The position numbers were made by a program, and so were the translations under genes. A stretch of DNA of 64,000 nt, from NCBI GenBank assembly GCA_963788125.1, contig CAWBFN010000001.1, positions 1,736,001 through 1,800,000 on the forward strand, read 5' to 3'. Positions 8,834-17,338 of the stretch are shown in pieces. Source of the stretch: Bog-473 sp963788125 (lineage in GTDB: Bacteria > Actinomycetota > Acidimicrobiia > Acidimicrobiales > RAAP-2). The notes beneath the pieces are model-generated. The model saw only the letters and a program-made list of their open reading frames with translations, made no database searches and had not been told where the DNA came from. Each line of letters starts with the position of its first letter. Positions within the stretch are counted from its first letter, which is position 1.

Positions 8834-9985
8834 TCAGTCCAGGCCGAGCAGCGCGTCGACGAAGGCGTCGGGGTCGAAGGCCACCAGGTCGTCGGGCCCC
8901 TCGCCCAGACCGACCACCTTGACCGGCAGGCCGAGCTCTCGTTGCACCGCCACGACGATTCCCCCCTTGGCCGTCCCGTCCAGCTTGGTCAGCACGATGC
9001 CGGTCACCTCGACCGCCTCGGTGAACTGCTTGGCCTGGGCGAGGGCGTTCTGCCCGGTGGTGGCGTCCAGCACGAGCAGCACCTCGGTCACACTGCCCGG
9101 GCCGCGATCGGCGATGCGGCGGATCTTCTTGAGCTCCTCGATCAGGTTGACCTTGGTGTGCAGCCGGCCCGCGGTGTCGGCCAGCACGAGGTCGTTGCCC
9201 CGCGCCGCCGCCCGCTGCACGGCGTCGAACACGACCGCGCTGGGGTCCCCGCCCTCCGCTCCCCGGACGATCTCCACCCCGGACCGCTCGGCCCACATGC
9301 CCAGCTGGTCGGCTGCGGCGGCCCGGAACGTGTCCCCCGCGGCCAAGAGGACCGATCTTCCGGCAGCCGACTGCTGGCGGGCCAGCTTGCCGATGGTGGT
9401 GGTCTTGCCCACGCCGTTGACGCCGACCACCAGCCACACGTCGACGGTGTCCGGCAACCCGTCGAACCGCAGCTGGCGCGAGTACGGCACGTCGAGCAGC
9501 GCCCGGATCTCGTCGCCCAGGGCCGCAAGAAGGTCGTCGCCGCCGGAGATCTCCCGGGCATCGACGCGAGCCCGCAGCCCCTTCAACAGCACGTCGGTCG
9601 TGTGCACGCCCACATCGGCGCGTATGAGCGCCTCCTCGAGCGACTCCCAGGTGGCGGCGTCGACCTTGCCGCCGCGCAGCGCCGAGACGGCGCCGCTGAA
9701 GATGCCGCGGACGTTGCCCAGGCGACTGCGGTACGTCGGGGGCCCGGTCTCGGGTTCGGGGGCCAGGATCGGTTCGGGGGCCAGGATCGGTTCGGGGGCC
9801 GGGACCGGTGCCGGCGGCGCCAGGGCCGATTCCGGCTCGGGGGGTGGTCGCTCCACCGTGGCCGGGGGGGAAGGAGGGGCACCGAGCGGAGGGCCGGGCG
9901 TCCGCCGGGCACGGGCCCGGAGGACGAGCGCGGCCAGCACGACCACCACGATCACCACTCCCAGGGCGATGAGCAGGGCGGTCAT
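8834..9985 (-). CDS. ftsY: Signal recognition particle receptor FtsY
   Basis: 383 residues. It begins with a hydrophobic anchor (residues about 3-23), as in actinobacterial FtsY, then a Pro/Ala/Glu linker of about 50 residues that includes a repeated PILAPE unit encoded by an 18-bp tandem repeat (9755-9808). The NG domain follows: G1 GVNGVGKTTTIGKLA, DTFRAAAADQL, DTAGRLHTKVNLIEEL and TKLDGTAKGG. The start codon overlaps the smc stop by 3 bases. It lies 24 bases upstream of ffh, so receptor and particle protein are co-expressed. Confidence 0.97.
   Translation of the reverse strand: MTALLIALGVVIVVVVLAALVLRARARRTPGPPLGAPPSPPATVERPPPEPESALAPPAPVPAPEPILAPEPILAPEPETGPPTYRSRLGNVRGIFSGAVSALRGGKVDAATWESLEEALIRADVGVHTTDVLLKGLRARVDAREISGGDDLLAALGDEIRALLDVPYSRQLRFDGLPDTVDVWLVVGVNGVGKTTTIGKLARQQSAAGRSVLLAAGDTFRAAAADQLGMWAERSGVEIVRGAEGGDPSAVVFDAVQRAAARGNDLVLADTAGRLHTKVNLIEELKKIRRIADRGPGSVTEVLLVLDATTGQNALAQAKQFTEAVEVTGIVLTKLDGTAKGGIVVAVQRELGLPVKVVGLGEGPDDLVAFDPDAFVDALLGLD
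9755..9808. repeat. 18-bp tandem repeat, three copies, inside ftsY
   Basis: Unit ttcgggggccaggatcgg at 9755-9772 and 9773-9790, with a third, diverged copy at 9791-9808 (ttcgggggccgggaccgg). Read on the coding strand it encodes a Pro/Ala/Glu hexapeptide three times (PVPAPE, PILAPE, PILAPE). It keeps the frame and only changes linker length, so copy number may vary between strains. Confidence 0.9.
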
Positions 9986-12900
9986 ACGACCTCGCGCTCC
10001 ATCTGGCGCTCCACCTTCTGGCTGACGACCTGCGACGAACCGCCCGGGGCCATGGTGACCCCGTAGAGCGCGTCGCCGGTCTCCATCGTGCGCTTCTGAT
10101 GGCTGACGATGAGGAGCTGTGCCTCGTCACGGAACTCGCGGACGAGGCCGAGGAAACGATGGAGGTTGACGTCATCGAGCGCCGCCTCCACCTCGTCCAT
10201 GAGGTAGAAGGGCGAGGGCCGGCTGCGGAAGACGGCGAAGAGGAACGCCAGCGCGGCCATGGACCGCTCACCCCCCGAGAGCAGCGACACCCGGCGGACG
10301 TTACGACCGGCGGGGCGCACCTCTATCTCGACGCCGGTGTTGAGCAGGTCGTCGGGATCCGTCAACACCAACCGGCCCGTGCCGCCGGGGAAGAGGAGGG
10401 TGACCAGGGTGGAGAAGTGCTCGTTGACATCGGCCGCGGCGGCCGCGAAGGACGTCAAGATCTCGTGATCCAACGTCCGCACGACCTCGTGCAGCTCCCG
10501 GCGCGCCCCCCGTACGTCGTCCACCTGGGCTTCGAGCTCCTTGTGGCGTTCCTCGAGGGTGGAGAGCTCCTCGAGGGCGAGCGGGTTCACCGGGCCGAGC
10601 GCCGCCAGCTTGCGCTCCAGCTCGGCGGCGTGCTCCGCCAGGGAGGTGCCCTCGGGAAGCTCCGGGACGGGCAGGTCGGCGAGATCCGCCGGTTCGGCTC
10701 CGAGCTCGCGTGCGATGTGCTCGTGCAGGGCCTCGGAACGCAGCGAGACCTCGTTGGTCTCGAGGTCGAGGGCCCGGGTGCGGTTGCGGACCGCATCGAG
10801 CCGTTGCTCGGTGGTATGGCGGTCCTGGCGCAGCTGCTCCAGACGCGCCCCTCCCGCCCGCACGGCGTCCACCTGATCCTGGTAGTCGCCCCGCAGGGTG
10901 TCGAAGATGCCCTCGAGGCGTTGGCGCTCGGCCTCGACCACGGCGTCGAGGCGACCGAGCGCCCGCCCCTCACCCTCGAGCCGCTGGCGCCGGGAGGCCG
11001 CCGTGGCCCGCTCCTCGGCATGCCCGAGCAGGCGACGCTCGACCTCGGCCTGGCGTTCGGTGAGCACCCGGCGGCGCTCGGACCGGCCGGCCACCCGGAC
11101 CTCGAGCTCCTGCCAACGGGCCCGCACGGCCAGTCGGCGGGAGTCCAGCTCGCGCCAGGCTGCGGCCGCTGCCGCGAGCTCGGGCAGGGCGGCGAGCAAC
11201 CGCTCCCTCTCCGCCCGGACGGTGGCCAGCCGCTGCTCGGCATCGACGCGGGCCTGCCGGGCGGTGCCCAGCTCGTCGGCCAGCCGGCGCTGTTCTTCGG
11301 TCGTGCGCTCGGCATCGGCACCCGCCGTCGCCCGGGCCGAGCCGTGCCGGTCGAGCTCACGGTTGGCCAGCGCCAGGGCGTCGCGGGCGCCGGCCAACGA
11401 CGTCCGACAGCGGGCCAGCTCTTCCTGCGCCGCATCGGCCGCTGCCGCCGCGTCGGCGGCGCGTCGCTGGGCGTCCTCGACGGCGGCCGCGGTGACGACG
11501 CTGGTCGAGGAGCGCACCCGCCACCCGGTGGCGGCGAAACGGTCCCCCTCGGGGGTCACCACGACCAGGTCGTCGCGCTCGAGCGACAGGTCGATGGCGT
11601 CCTCCCAGCCGTCCACCCGGACGGCGCTCCCGATCAGGGCGTCGAGCACCGACTCGGCGATCGCCTCGCCGTGGCGAGCCCGCACATGGCGGCGCAACGG
11701 CTGCGCCGCCGAGCCCGCCGGCAGCTCGACGCCGGACGAGGACGACGTGCCCGAGGAGTCACCATGGCCCGAGGTGTCACGGGAACCGGCTCCGAGGCCG
11801 GCAACCGGGCCCGCCCGCGGGGCCAGCACCGCACCGGTCACGCCCCGCTCGCGCAGCGTCGAGAGAGCCTGGTGGGCCGACCGGCGCCCGTCCACCACCA
11901 CGGCGGCGACGCCGGCGCCCGCCGCCGCCTCGAACGCCGCCTCCCAGCCGTCGTCGATCTCGACCAGGTCGAGCAGCGACCCCACGACACCATCGACGTC
12001 GCGCAGAAGCTCGCGCCCCCCGGCGCCCAGGAGATCACGCAGGGCGCGCTCGAGCGCCTCGGCACGAGCGGCGCCGCGATGCCGACCCTGCTCGGCCTCG
12101 TCCGCCGCCCGCTGCGCCGCGTCCGCCCGCCCCGTCGCCGCGTGGAGCTCCGACGTGCGGGCGGCCACCTCGCCCTCCAGACGGGCAGTGGCCTGCTCAA
12201 TGGTGGCGCGCTGGTTCACCAGCAGATCGGCCCTGACGGCGGCGGCGGCGTTGCGCTGCTCGAGCGCGGCCACCCGGTCGTCCAGGGCCGCCATGTCCTG
12301 CTGCTCCCGGGCCACGGCCCGCTCCAGGGGCTCGGCGCGGGCCTTCATTTTGGCGAGTGAGTCCTCGGGCGTGTCGTCACCCCACACGGCGGCATAACGC
12401 TCCCGCAGCCCCGCCTCCTCGCGCGCGAGGTCGGCCTCCTCGCCCTCCAGCTCGGCCTGGTCGGGATCGGCGTCCGACTCGCCGGCGACGGCCGCCAGCT
12501 CGGTCGCCAGACGGGCCGCGTCGGCCTCCAGGGTGGAGACGACGTCGACGTCGGCCGCCGCGTCGATCGCGGCCGAGGTGGCCCGCACGCGCTCCCGGAT
12601 CACGCCGGCCGTCCCCCGGGCCCGCTCGACCAGCCCCTGCACGTGTCCGAGCGCCCGGGCGAGGTCCTCCTCGCGATGCGAGGACAGCTCGGCCGAGGTG
12701 GACGATGCCTCGGCATCGAGCGCCTCGAGGGCGGCGTGGAGCTCGCGCTCCTCTTCGTGGCAGACGGTCAGGCCCTGCGTGGCGGCGCGCCGGCGACTCG
12801 ACAGCTCGGCCAGCTCCACCCCGGCCAGGTAGCGCCGCACGGCCAGCAGCGCGGAGGCCACGCTGTCATGGGACCGGGCGGCCGCGGCCTGGCGCTCGAG

Positions 12901-13512
12901 GGGGCGGATCTGCCGTCGCACCTCGCGCACCAGGTCGCCGAGTCGCTCCAGGTTCTCGGCCGTGGCCGCCAGCCGCCGTTCGGCGCGCTCCCGGCGGCGG
13001 CGGTGCTTGAGCACGCCCGCCGCCTCCTCAATGATCGCCCGCCGGTCCTCGGGCCGGGCATTGAGCACGGTGTCGAGCTGGCCCTGACCGATGATCATGT
13101 GCTGCTGGCGACCGACGCCGGAGTCCGAGAGCAGTTCCTGGACGTCGAGCAACCGGCAGGGCGCGCCGTTGATGGCGTACTCGCTGTCGCCCGAGCGGAA
13201 CAGCGTGCGGGTGATGGTGACCTCGGCCAGGTCGATGGGCAGCTTGCCCGAGGCGTTGTCGATGGTGAGGGAGACCTCGGCCCGGCCCAGCGCCGGGCGG
13301 GAGGAGGTCCCGGCGAAGATGACGTCCTCCATTTTCGCCGATCGGAGCGACCGGGGTCCCTGGGCCCCGAGCACCCAGGTCACCGCGTCGACCACGTTGG
13401 ACTTGCCACTCCCGTTGGGCCCGACCACCACGGTGATGCCCGGTTCGAACTCCAGCACGGTGGGGTCGGCGAACGACTTGAATCCCTTCATGCTGAGCGA
13501 CTTCAGGAACAT
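9982..13512 (-). CDS. smc: Chromosome segregation protein SMC
   Basis: 1176 residues, full length. N-terminal head: MKGFKSFADPTVLEFEPGIT and Walker A VVVGPNGSGKSNVVDAVTW. Two long coiled-coil arms (about 165-500 and 660-1000) flank a hinge domain near 510-640 (GGRELLRDVDGVVGSLLDL onward). C-terminal head: signature LLSGGERSMAALAFLFAVF and Walker B PFYLMDEVEAALDDVNLHRF. The hinge includes an unusual Ser/Gly insertion (RDTSGHGDSSGTSSSSG). The protein compacts and segregates the chromosome with ScpA/ScpB, which are not in the window. Immediately followed by ftsY. Confidence 0.97.
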   Translation of the reverse strand: MFLKSLSMKGFKSFADPTVLEFEPGITVVVGPNGSGKSNVVDAVTWVLGAQGPRSLRSAKMEDVIFAGTSSRPALGRAEVSLTIDNASGKLPIDLAEVTITRTLFRSGDSEYAINGAPCRLLDVQELLSDSGVGRQQHMIIGQGQLDTVLNARPEDRRAIIEEAAGVLKHRRRRERAERRLAATAENLERLGDLVREVRRQIRPLERQAAAARSHDSVASALLAVRRYLAGVELAELSSRRRAATQGLTVCHEEERELHAALEALDAEASSTSAELSSHREEDLARALGHVQGLVERARGTAGVIRERVRATSAAIDAAADVDVVSTLEADAARLATELAAVAGESDADPDQAELEGEEADLAREEAGLRERYAAVWGDDTPEDSLAKMKARAEPLERAVAREQQDMAALDDRVAALEQRNAAAAVRADLLVNQRATIEQATARLEGEVAARTSELHAATGRADAAQRAADEAEQGRHRGAARAEALERALRDLLGAGGRELLRDVDGVVGSLLDLVEIDDGWEAAFEAAAGAGVAAVVVDGRRSAHQALSTLRERGVTGAVLAPRAGPVAGLGAGSRDTSGHGDSSGTSSSSGVELPAGSAAQPLRRHVRARHGEAIAESVLDALIGSAVRVDGWEDAIDLSLERDDLVVVTPEGDRFAATGWRVRSSTSVVTAAAVEDAQRRAADAAAAADAAQEELARCRTSLAGARDALALANRELDRHGSARATAGADAERTTEEQRRLADELGTARQARVDAEQRLATVRAERERLLAALPELAAAAAAWRELDSRRLAVRARWQELEVRVAGRSERRRVLTERQAEVERRLLGHAEERATAASRRQRLEGEGRALGRLDAVVEAERQRLEGIFDTLRGDYQDQVDAVRAGGARLEQLRQDRHTTEQRLDAVRNRTRALDLETNEVSLRSEALHEHIARELGAEPADLADLPVPELPEGTSLAEHAAELERKLAALGPVNPLALEELSTLEERHKELEAQVDDVRGARRELHEVVRTLDHEILTSFAAAAADVNEHFSTLVTLLFPGGTGRLVLTDPDDLLNTGVEIEVRPAGRNVRRVSLLSGGERSMAALAFLFAVFRSRPSPFYLMDEVEAALDDVNLHRFLGLVREFRDEAQLLIVSHQKRTMETGDALYGVTMAPGGSSQVVSQKVERQMEREVV

Positions 13513-13554
13513 CGAGGCGACCCTATCGGTCCCGGGTGGTCAGGCTCGGGCAAT

Positions 13555-13592
13555 TCAGACCTGGCCGCTCAGACCTGGCCCTCAGACCTGGC
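13555..13592. repeat. Tandem repeat of the mutM 3' end including its stop codon
   Basis: Three copies of the 11-mer tcagacctggc at 13555-13565, 13569-13579 and 13582-13592, spaced 13-14 bases. The last copy is the end of mutM (Gln-Val-stop read on the minus strand); the other two follow it in the smc-mutM spacer. It looks like local slippage or duplication and has no clear function. Confidence 0.85.
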
Positions 13593-14481
13593 AGTGATCG
13601 CAGAAGAAGGTCGAGCGGCCTCCCGTCTTGACCCGCACGATCACGTTGCGACACCGCCGGCACGCCTGCCCCTCGCGGTCGTAGACCTGGTGGGACCCTT
13701 GGAAGTCCCCGACCTCACCGAACAGGTCCCGGTACTGCTCGTCGGCCAACGAGGATCCCCGGTGCTTGATGGCGTCGGCCAGCGTCTCGACGATGGCCCG
13801 GTACAGGCGCCGCACCTCCGTGGCGGTCAGCGTGTTGGAGGGGCGGTCGTAGCGCAGACCGGCCTGGTAGAGCATCTCGTCGGAGTAGAGGTTGCCGATC
13901 CCGGCGGTGAAGCTCTGGTCCATGAGCATGGCCTTGATGCCGGCCTTGTGCTGGTGGAGCAGGAGGCCGAACCGGTCCCAGCTCATCTGGTCCTCGACGG
14001 GGTCGAAGCCCAGGTGGGCCAGCTCGGGAATGGCCTTGCGGATGGCGGCCCCGTCACCCCCGGCCGTGCCCGAGACGGGGCTCATCGCCGTCCCGTCCGG
14101 CTTGGAGGGTGGCGTGGAGACGAACAGCTCGCCGAACGTGCGGGGATCGACGTAGCGCAGTTCGCCCCCCTGGGTGAAGGTGATCACCACGTGCGTGTGC
14201 TTGGGCTTGGGGTCCTTGACCGACTTGACCCGCAGCAGCTGGCCGCTCATCCCCAGGTGGACCACGAGCGTGTCGCCGCTGTCGAGCGTGAGGAGCAGGT
14301 ACTTCCCCAACCGGCCGACCGATTTGATGGTCCGGCCCTCCAGGAGCGTCCGGAACTGCTTGGCCGACGCGTGGCGGCGCACCGACCGGCCGTTGGCCAC
14401 CGCCACCGTCTTGATCTTCTTGCCCGGCACCTCGCGCGCCAGGTCCTGGCGCAGCGTCTCGACCTCCGGCAGTTCAGGCAT
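13582..14481 (-). CDS. mutM: Formamidopyrimidine-DNA glycosylase (Fpg/MutM)
   Basis: 299 residues from the ATG at 14481; the protein must begin PELPEVE because Pro2 and Glu3 are catalytic. It removes oxidised purines such as 8-oxoguanine and nicks the strand. Visible: N-terminal PELPEVETLRQDL, the helix-two-turn-helix FTAGIGNLYSDEMLYQAGLR and the C-terminal zinc finger (CRRCRN...FFCDHC). A Gly/Ser/Pro insertion (SKPDGTAMSPVSGTAGGDG) sits in the middle. The start overlaps the end of rnc by 8 bases. Confidence 0.97.
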   Translation of the reverse strand: MPELPEVETLRQDLAREVPGKKIKTVAVANGRSVRRHASAKQFRTLLEGRTIKSVGRLGKYLLLTLDSGDTLVVHLGMSGQLLRVKSVKDPKPKHTHVVITFTQGGELRYVDPRTFGELFVSTPPSKPDGTAMSPVSGTAGGDGAAIRKAIPELAHLGFDPVEDQMSWDRFGLLLHQHKAGIKAMLMDQSFTAGIGNLYSDEMLYQAGLRYDRPSNTLTATEVRRLYRAIVETLADAIKHRGSSLADEQYRDLFGEVGDFQGSHQVYDREGQACRRCRNVIVRVKTGGRSTFFCDHCQV

Positions 14482-15241
14482 TCTGCAGTCCCTCCCACGC
14501 GTTGCGCGCCGCTTCTTGCTCGGCGTCCTTCTTGGAGCGCCCCGCCCCGACGCCGAGCAGGGAGCCGGCGACGAACACCTCCGCCACATAGGCGCGCTCA
14601 TGGTCCGGGCCCGAGCCCACGACCACGTAGCGGGGTGTCCCCTCTCCGTGGCGCACCGTCCTCTCCTGCAGCCGGCTCTTGTGATCGAAGTCGTCGGGCT
14701 CCTTGCCGGCCCGGGTGATGGCCTCCCGCAGCTCGCGCAGGACCAGCTGCTCGGCGGCCTCCCAGCCCGCATCGAGGTAGACCGCCCCCAGGACGGCCTC
14801 GAAGGCGTCAGCCAGGATGGAGGCCTTGCTGCGCCCGCCGGAGGCCTCCTCCCCCCGGCCCAACAGCAGGACCTCACCCACGCCGAGGTGCTCCGCCACC
14901 TGGGCCAGCACCCGGGCGTTCACCACGGCCGAACGGACCTTGGCCAGCATCCCCTCGGGGAAGCCGGGGTAGCGCTCGTAGCTGTAGCGGGCGACCACCA
15001 GACCGAGCACGGCATCGCCGAGGAATTCGAGTCGTTCGTTGGACGGTGCGCCCCCGTCCTGCTCGCCGCACCAGCTCCGATGGGCCAGTGCGTTCTGCAG
15101 AAGGCGGATGTCACTGAAACGGTGGCCCAGTCGCCGGGCAAGTGCCTCCGCACCCTCGGCGCCAGGGTCACCCCGCCTCGAGTTTGGCGTAGACGTAGTC
15201 AACGGCGTCTCGGACGGTACGCAGATCTTCAAGGTCTTCAT
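14474..15241 (-). CDS. rnc: Ribonuclease III
   Basis: Double-strand-specific RNase that processes rRNA precursors. RNase III domain from about residue 35 (LARRLGHRFSDIRLLQNALA) with the signature NERLEFLGDAVLGLVV and the metal-binding region KASILADAFEAVLGAVYLDAG; double-stranded RNA-binding domain at the C terminus (GRSKKDAEQEAARNAWE). The start is doubtful. The only canonical in-frame starts, ATG 15241 and TTG 15232, lie 74 and 65 bases inside acpP. The GTG that overlaps the acpP stop (15171, GTGA) is in a different frame. Either the start is internal to acpP or a one-base indel is present just after 15171. Confidence 0.93.
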   Translation of the reverse strand: MKTLKICVPSETPLTTSTPNSRRGDPGAEGAEALARRLGHRFSDIRLLQNALAHRSWCGEQDGGAPSNERLEFLGDAVLGLVVARYSYERYPGFPEGMLAKVRSAVVNARVLAQVAEHLGVGEVLLLGRGEEASGGRSKASILADAFEAVLGAVYLDAGWEAAEQLVLRELREAITRAGKEPDDFDHKSRLQERTVRHGEGTPRYVVVGSGPDHERAYVAEVFVAGSLLGVGAGRSKKDAEQEAARNAWEGLQNA

Positions 15242-15464
15242 CGTCGATGCGGAACCCCACGGTCCGCTCCCCCAACTCCTCTTCCAGCCCCTCGACCAAC
15301 TCGATGAGGGCCAGGGAGTCGGCGTCCAGGTCCTCGACGAAGGAGGCTCCCTCGGTGATCGTCGCCGGGTCGGCCTCCAAAATGTCGGCCAGCTGGTCCC
15401 GGATCAGTGCGAACACCCCGTCGCGATCAAGGGGGCCCTGGTTGGTGTGGGTTTCGGCAGGCAC
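15168..15464 (-). CDS. acpP: Acyl carrier protein
   Basis: 98 residues, slightly longer than typical at the N terminus. The phosphopantetheine attachment motif is present as DLDADSLALIEL, with the modified serine in DSL. The protein is acidic and four-helical and carries growing acyl chains for fatty acid synthesis. It has a good TATAAT-type promoter upstream (15535-15540). The neighbours plsX (upstream) and rnc (downstream) are the usual partners. Confidence 0.95.
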   Translation of the reverse strand: MPAETHTNQGPLDRDGVFALIRDQLADILEADPATITEGASFVEDLDADSLALIELVEGLEEELGERTVGFRIDDEDLEDLRTVRDAVDYVYAKLEAG

Positions 15465-15534
15465 GTGCCCTCCTGAGTCGAGGAAATCCGAACGGCGCCG
15501 GCCATGCTACCGGTTTCTGGGTGCTGACCACTCA

Positions 15535-15540
15535 ATTATA
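15535..15540 (-). promoter_or_regulatory. Probable -10 box of the acpP promoter
   Basis: Read on the minus strand the 96-bp spacer between plsX and acpP contains a perfect TATAAT about 70 bases before the acpP start. The matching -35 region is weak (TAACAA at 17 bp). The spacer is AT-rich compared with its surroundings. A transcript starting here would cover acpP, rnc, mutM, smc and ftsY. Confidence 0.55.
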
Positions 15541-15560
15541 GCGTTTGAGCTGGCCTTTTG

Positions 15561-16583
15561 TTACCCATTGCCCGGACGCACGGCGGCCGCCACATGGTCG
15601 ACCAGGCCGTGCGTGGCGCACTCGTAGGCCACCCGCACGGCGTTGACCATGGCCACCGCATTCGAAGACCCGTGGCTGATCACGCAGACGCCGTCGATAC
15701 CCAGCAGCATCGCGCCGCCGGTGTTCTCGGGCTCGAGCTCCGCCGCCACCGGAAGGAGGTACGGCAGCAGCACCTCGGCGGCCGCCAGCGTCTCCTGGTT
15801 CGTCGCCATGATCTCCCTCAAGGTGTCGAAGAGGAAGCGGAGTGACCCCTCGAGCGCCTTGAGGGCGACGTTACCCGTGAACCCGTCGGTCACGATGACG
15901 TCGGCCGGCGACGGCAGCAGGTCCCGCCCCTCGAGGTTGCCGACGAAGTCGAAACCGGTCTCGAGCGCCAGGAGCGAGTGGGCCTCTTTGACCAGCGGCG
16001 TCCCCTTGCTCGGCTCCTCCCCGATGGAGAGCAGCCCCACCGTGGGCTCGGTGGTCCCGAAGCGGGCGGCGACGTAGGCGGCACCCATCTGGGCGAACTG
16101 CACCAGCATGGTGGGCGTGCACTCGGTGTTGGCCCCGGCGTCGACCAGGACGGCCGGCGTGCGACCGATCCGGGGCAGCGGGGTGGCGATGCAGGGTCGG
16201 ACCACTCCGGGCAGGCGGCCCATGCGCAGCAGCGCCGCGGCCATCGTGGCACCGGTGTTGCCGGCGCTCACCATGGCCGACGACTGCCCGTCGCGCACCA
16301 GTTCGGCCGCCCGCACCAGCGAGGAGTCCTTCTTGCGGCGCACGCCCCCGGCCGGGTCCTCGTCCATGGCGATGACTTCGGTACAGGCCACGAGGGGCAG
16401 GCCGAGCGTGTCGCCCACCTGCTCGGGCGGACCGACCAGGATCACCGGGATGCCGTTGTCCGCAGCGACCCGGCGGGCCCCTTCGACGATCTCCGACGGG
16501 GACTTGTCGCCGCCCATGGCGTCGACCGCCACCGGCAGTGTGGCCAGCGCCGCCGCGGTCGGACGCTCGCCACGGCGACTCAC
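15561..16583 (-). CDS. plsX: Phosphate acyltransferase PlsX
   Basis: 340 residues from the GTG at 16583, only 2 bases after the rpmF stop; longer frames just read through rpmF. PlsX makes acyl-phosphate from acyl-ACP, the first step of phospholipid synthesis in most bacteria. Family features: VAVDAMGGDKSPSEIVEGA at the N terminus, SAGNTGATMAAALLRMGRL, LVDAGANTECTPTMLVQFA and VTDGFTGNVALKALEGS. It sits in the rpmF-plsX-acpP order seen in many bacteria. Confidence 0.95.
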   Translation of the reverse strand: MSRRGERPTAAALATLPVAVDAMGGDKSPSEIVEGARRVAADNGIPVILVGPPEQVGDTLGLPLVACTEVIAMDEDPAGGVRRKKDSSLVRAAELVRDGQSSAMVSAGNTGATMAAALLRMGRLPGVVRPCIATPLPRIGRTPAVLVDAGANTECTPTMLVQFAQMGAAYVAARFGTTEPTVGLLSIGEEPSKGTPLVKEAHSLLALETGFDFVGNLEGRDLLPSPADVIVTDGFTGNVALKALEGSLRFLFDTLREIMATNQETLAAAEVLLPYLLPVAAELEPENTGGAMLLGIDGVCVISHGSSNAVAMVNAVRVAYECATHGLVDHVAAAVRPGNG

Positions 16584-16585
16584 CG

Positions 16586-16765
16586 TCAATCGACCTCGAC
16601 CGCTTGGCGCCCCTTGTACCACCCGCAGCTGGGGCACACGACGTGCGGGGTCTTGGCCGCCTGGCAGTGCGGGCACACGCTACGCGGTGGTCGGCGCAGG
16701 ACCCAGCTGGCGGCCTGTCGGCTGCGGCCCTTGGCCTTGGACGTCTTCTTCTTCGGGACTGCCAT
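16586..16765 (-). CDS. rpmF: 50S ribosomal protein L32
   Basis: 59 residues, too short for most ORF lists. Reads MAVPKKKTSKAKGRSRQA at the N terminus and contains two CxxC pairs (CPHCQAAK and CPSCGWYKGRQ), so it is the zinc-binding form of L32. Start ATG at 16765. It follows the YceD gene by 48 bases and precedes plsX by 2 bases. Confidence 0.95.
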   Translation of the reverse strand: MAVPKKKTSKAKGRSRQAASWVLRRPPRSVCPHCQAAKTPHVVCPSCGWYKGRQAVEVD

Positions 16766-16813
16766 CGAGTGTCTCCAACGATCGAATCAGGGCGCCGACC
16801 GCTGAGGGGTCAG

Positions 16814-17338
16814 TTACCGGAGCACGTCGAGGTTAGCCCAACGGGGATCCGGTGGGGCAACGCAGCCGCAGTCGGCCTCGTTGCGATCACTCCCGCAGTG
16901 CGGGCACAGGCCGCGGCAGTCCTCCCGGCACAGGGGGGCCATGGGCAGCTCGAGGACGATGGCGTCCCGCACCAGCGGACCGAGGTCGATGGTCTCGTCG
17001 CAGATGGGGTAGAGCTCGTCGTCGGTGATCGGCGGGTCAGCGAACCGCTCGCTCACGGCGATGCACAGCTCGCCGGACACCGGGACGGTACAGCGGCGGC
17101 AGATCCCCACCCACGGTGCCCGTACGGTGCCCACGGCGGCGATGCCCCCGCTGAAGGGGCGCAGCGTGACGTCGCACTCCGCCTCGGCGCCGATCGGGAC
17201 GACGCTCCGACCCGGGTCGATGCCCGACCCTTCGAGCGGCCCGGCCAGGACGACCGGGCCGCGGCGGACCTCGTGCGCCGAGGCGCCGGGCGAACGGCGC
17301 AACCGGGCCACGTGGACCAGGAACGGATCGCCCGCCAT
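16814..17338 (-). CDS. YceD/DUF177 family protein (23S rRNA accumulation)
   Basis: 174 residues. Family features: VGICRRCTVPVSGEL in the centre and a C-terminal cysteine cluster (LCREDCRGLCPHCGSDRNEADC) that probably binds zinc. Members influence accumulation of 23S rRNA and are nearly always encoded directly before rpmF, as here. Its start touches the stop of the upstream coiled-coil gene (one-base overlap at 17338). Confidence 0.9.
   Translation of the reverse strand: MAGDPFLVHVARLRRSPGASAHEVRRGPVVLAGPLEGSGIDPGRSVVPIGAEAECDVTLRPFSGGIAAVGTVRAPWVGICRRCTVPVSGELCIAVSERFADPPITDDELYPICDETIDLGPLVRDAIVLELPMAPLCREDCRGLCPHCGSDRNEADCGCVAPPDPRWANLDVLR

Noticed and set aside
12643..14718. 691-codon plus-strand frame opposite smc and mutM
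   Set aside because: Shadow frame; both genes on the other strand have complete catalytic motifs.
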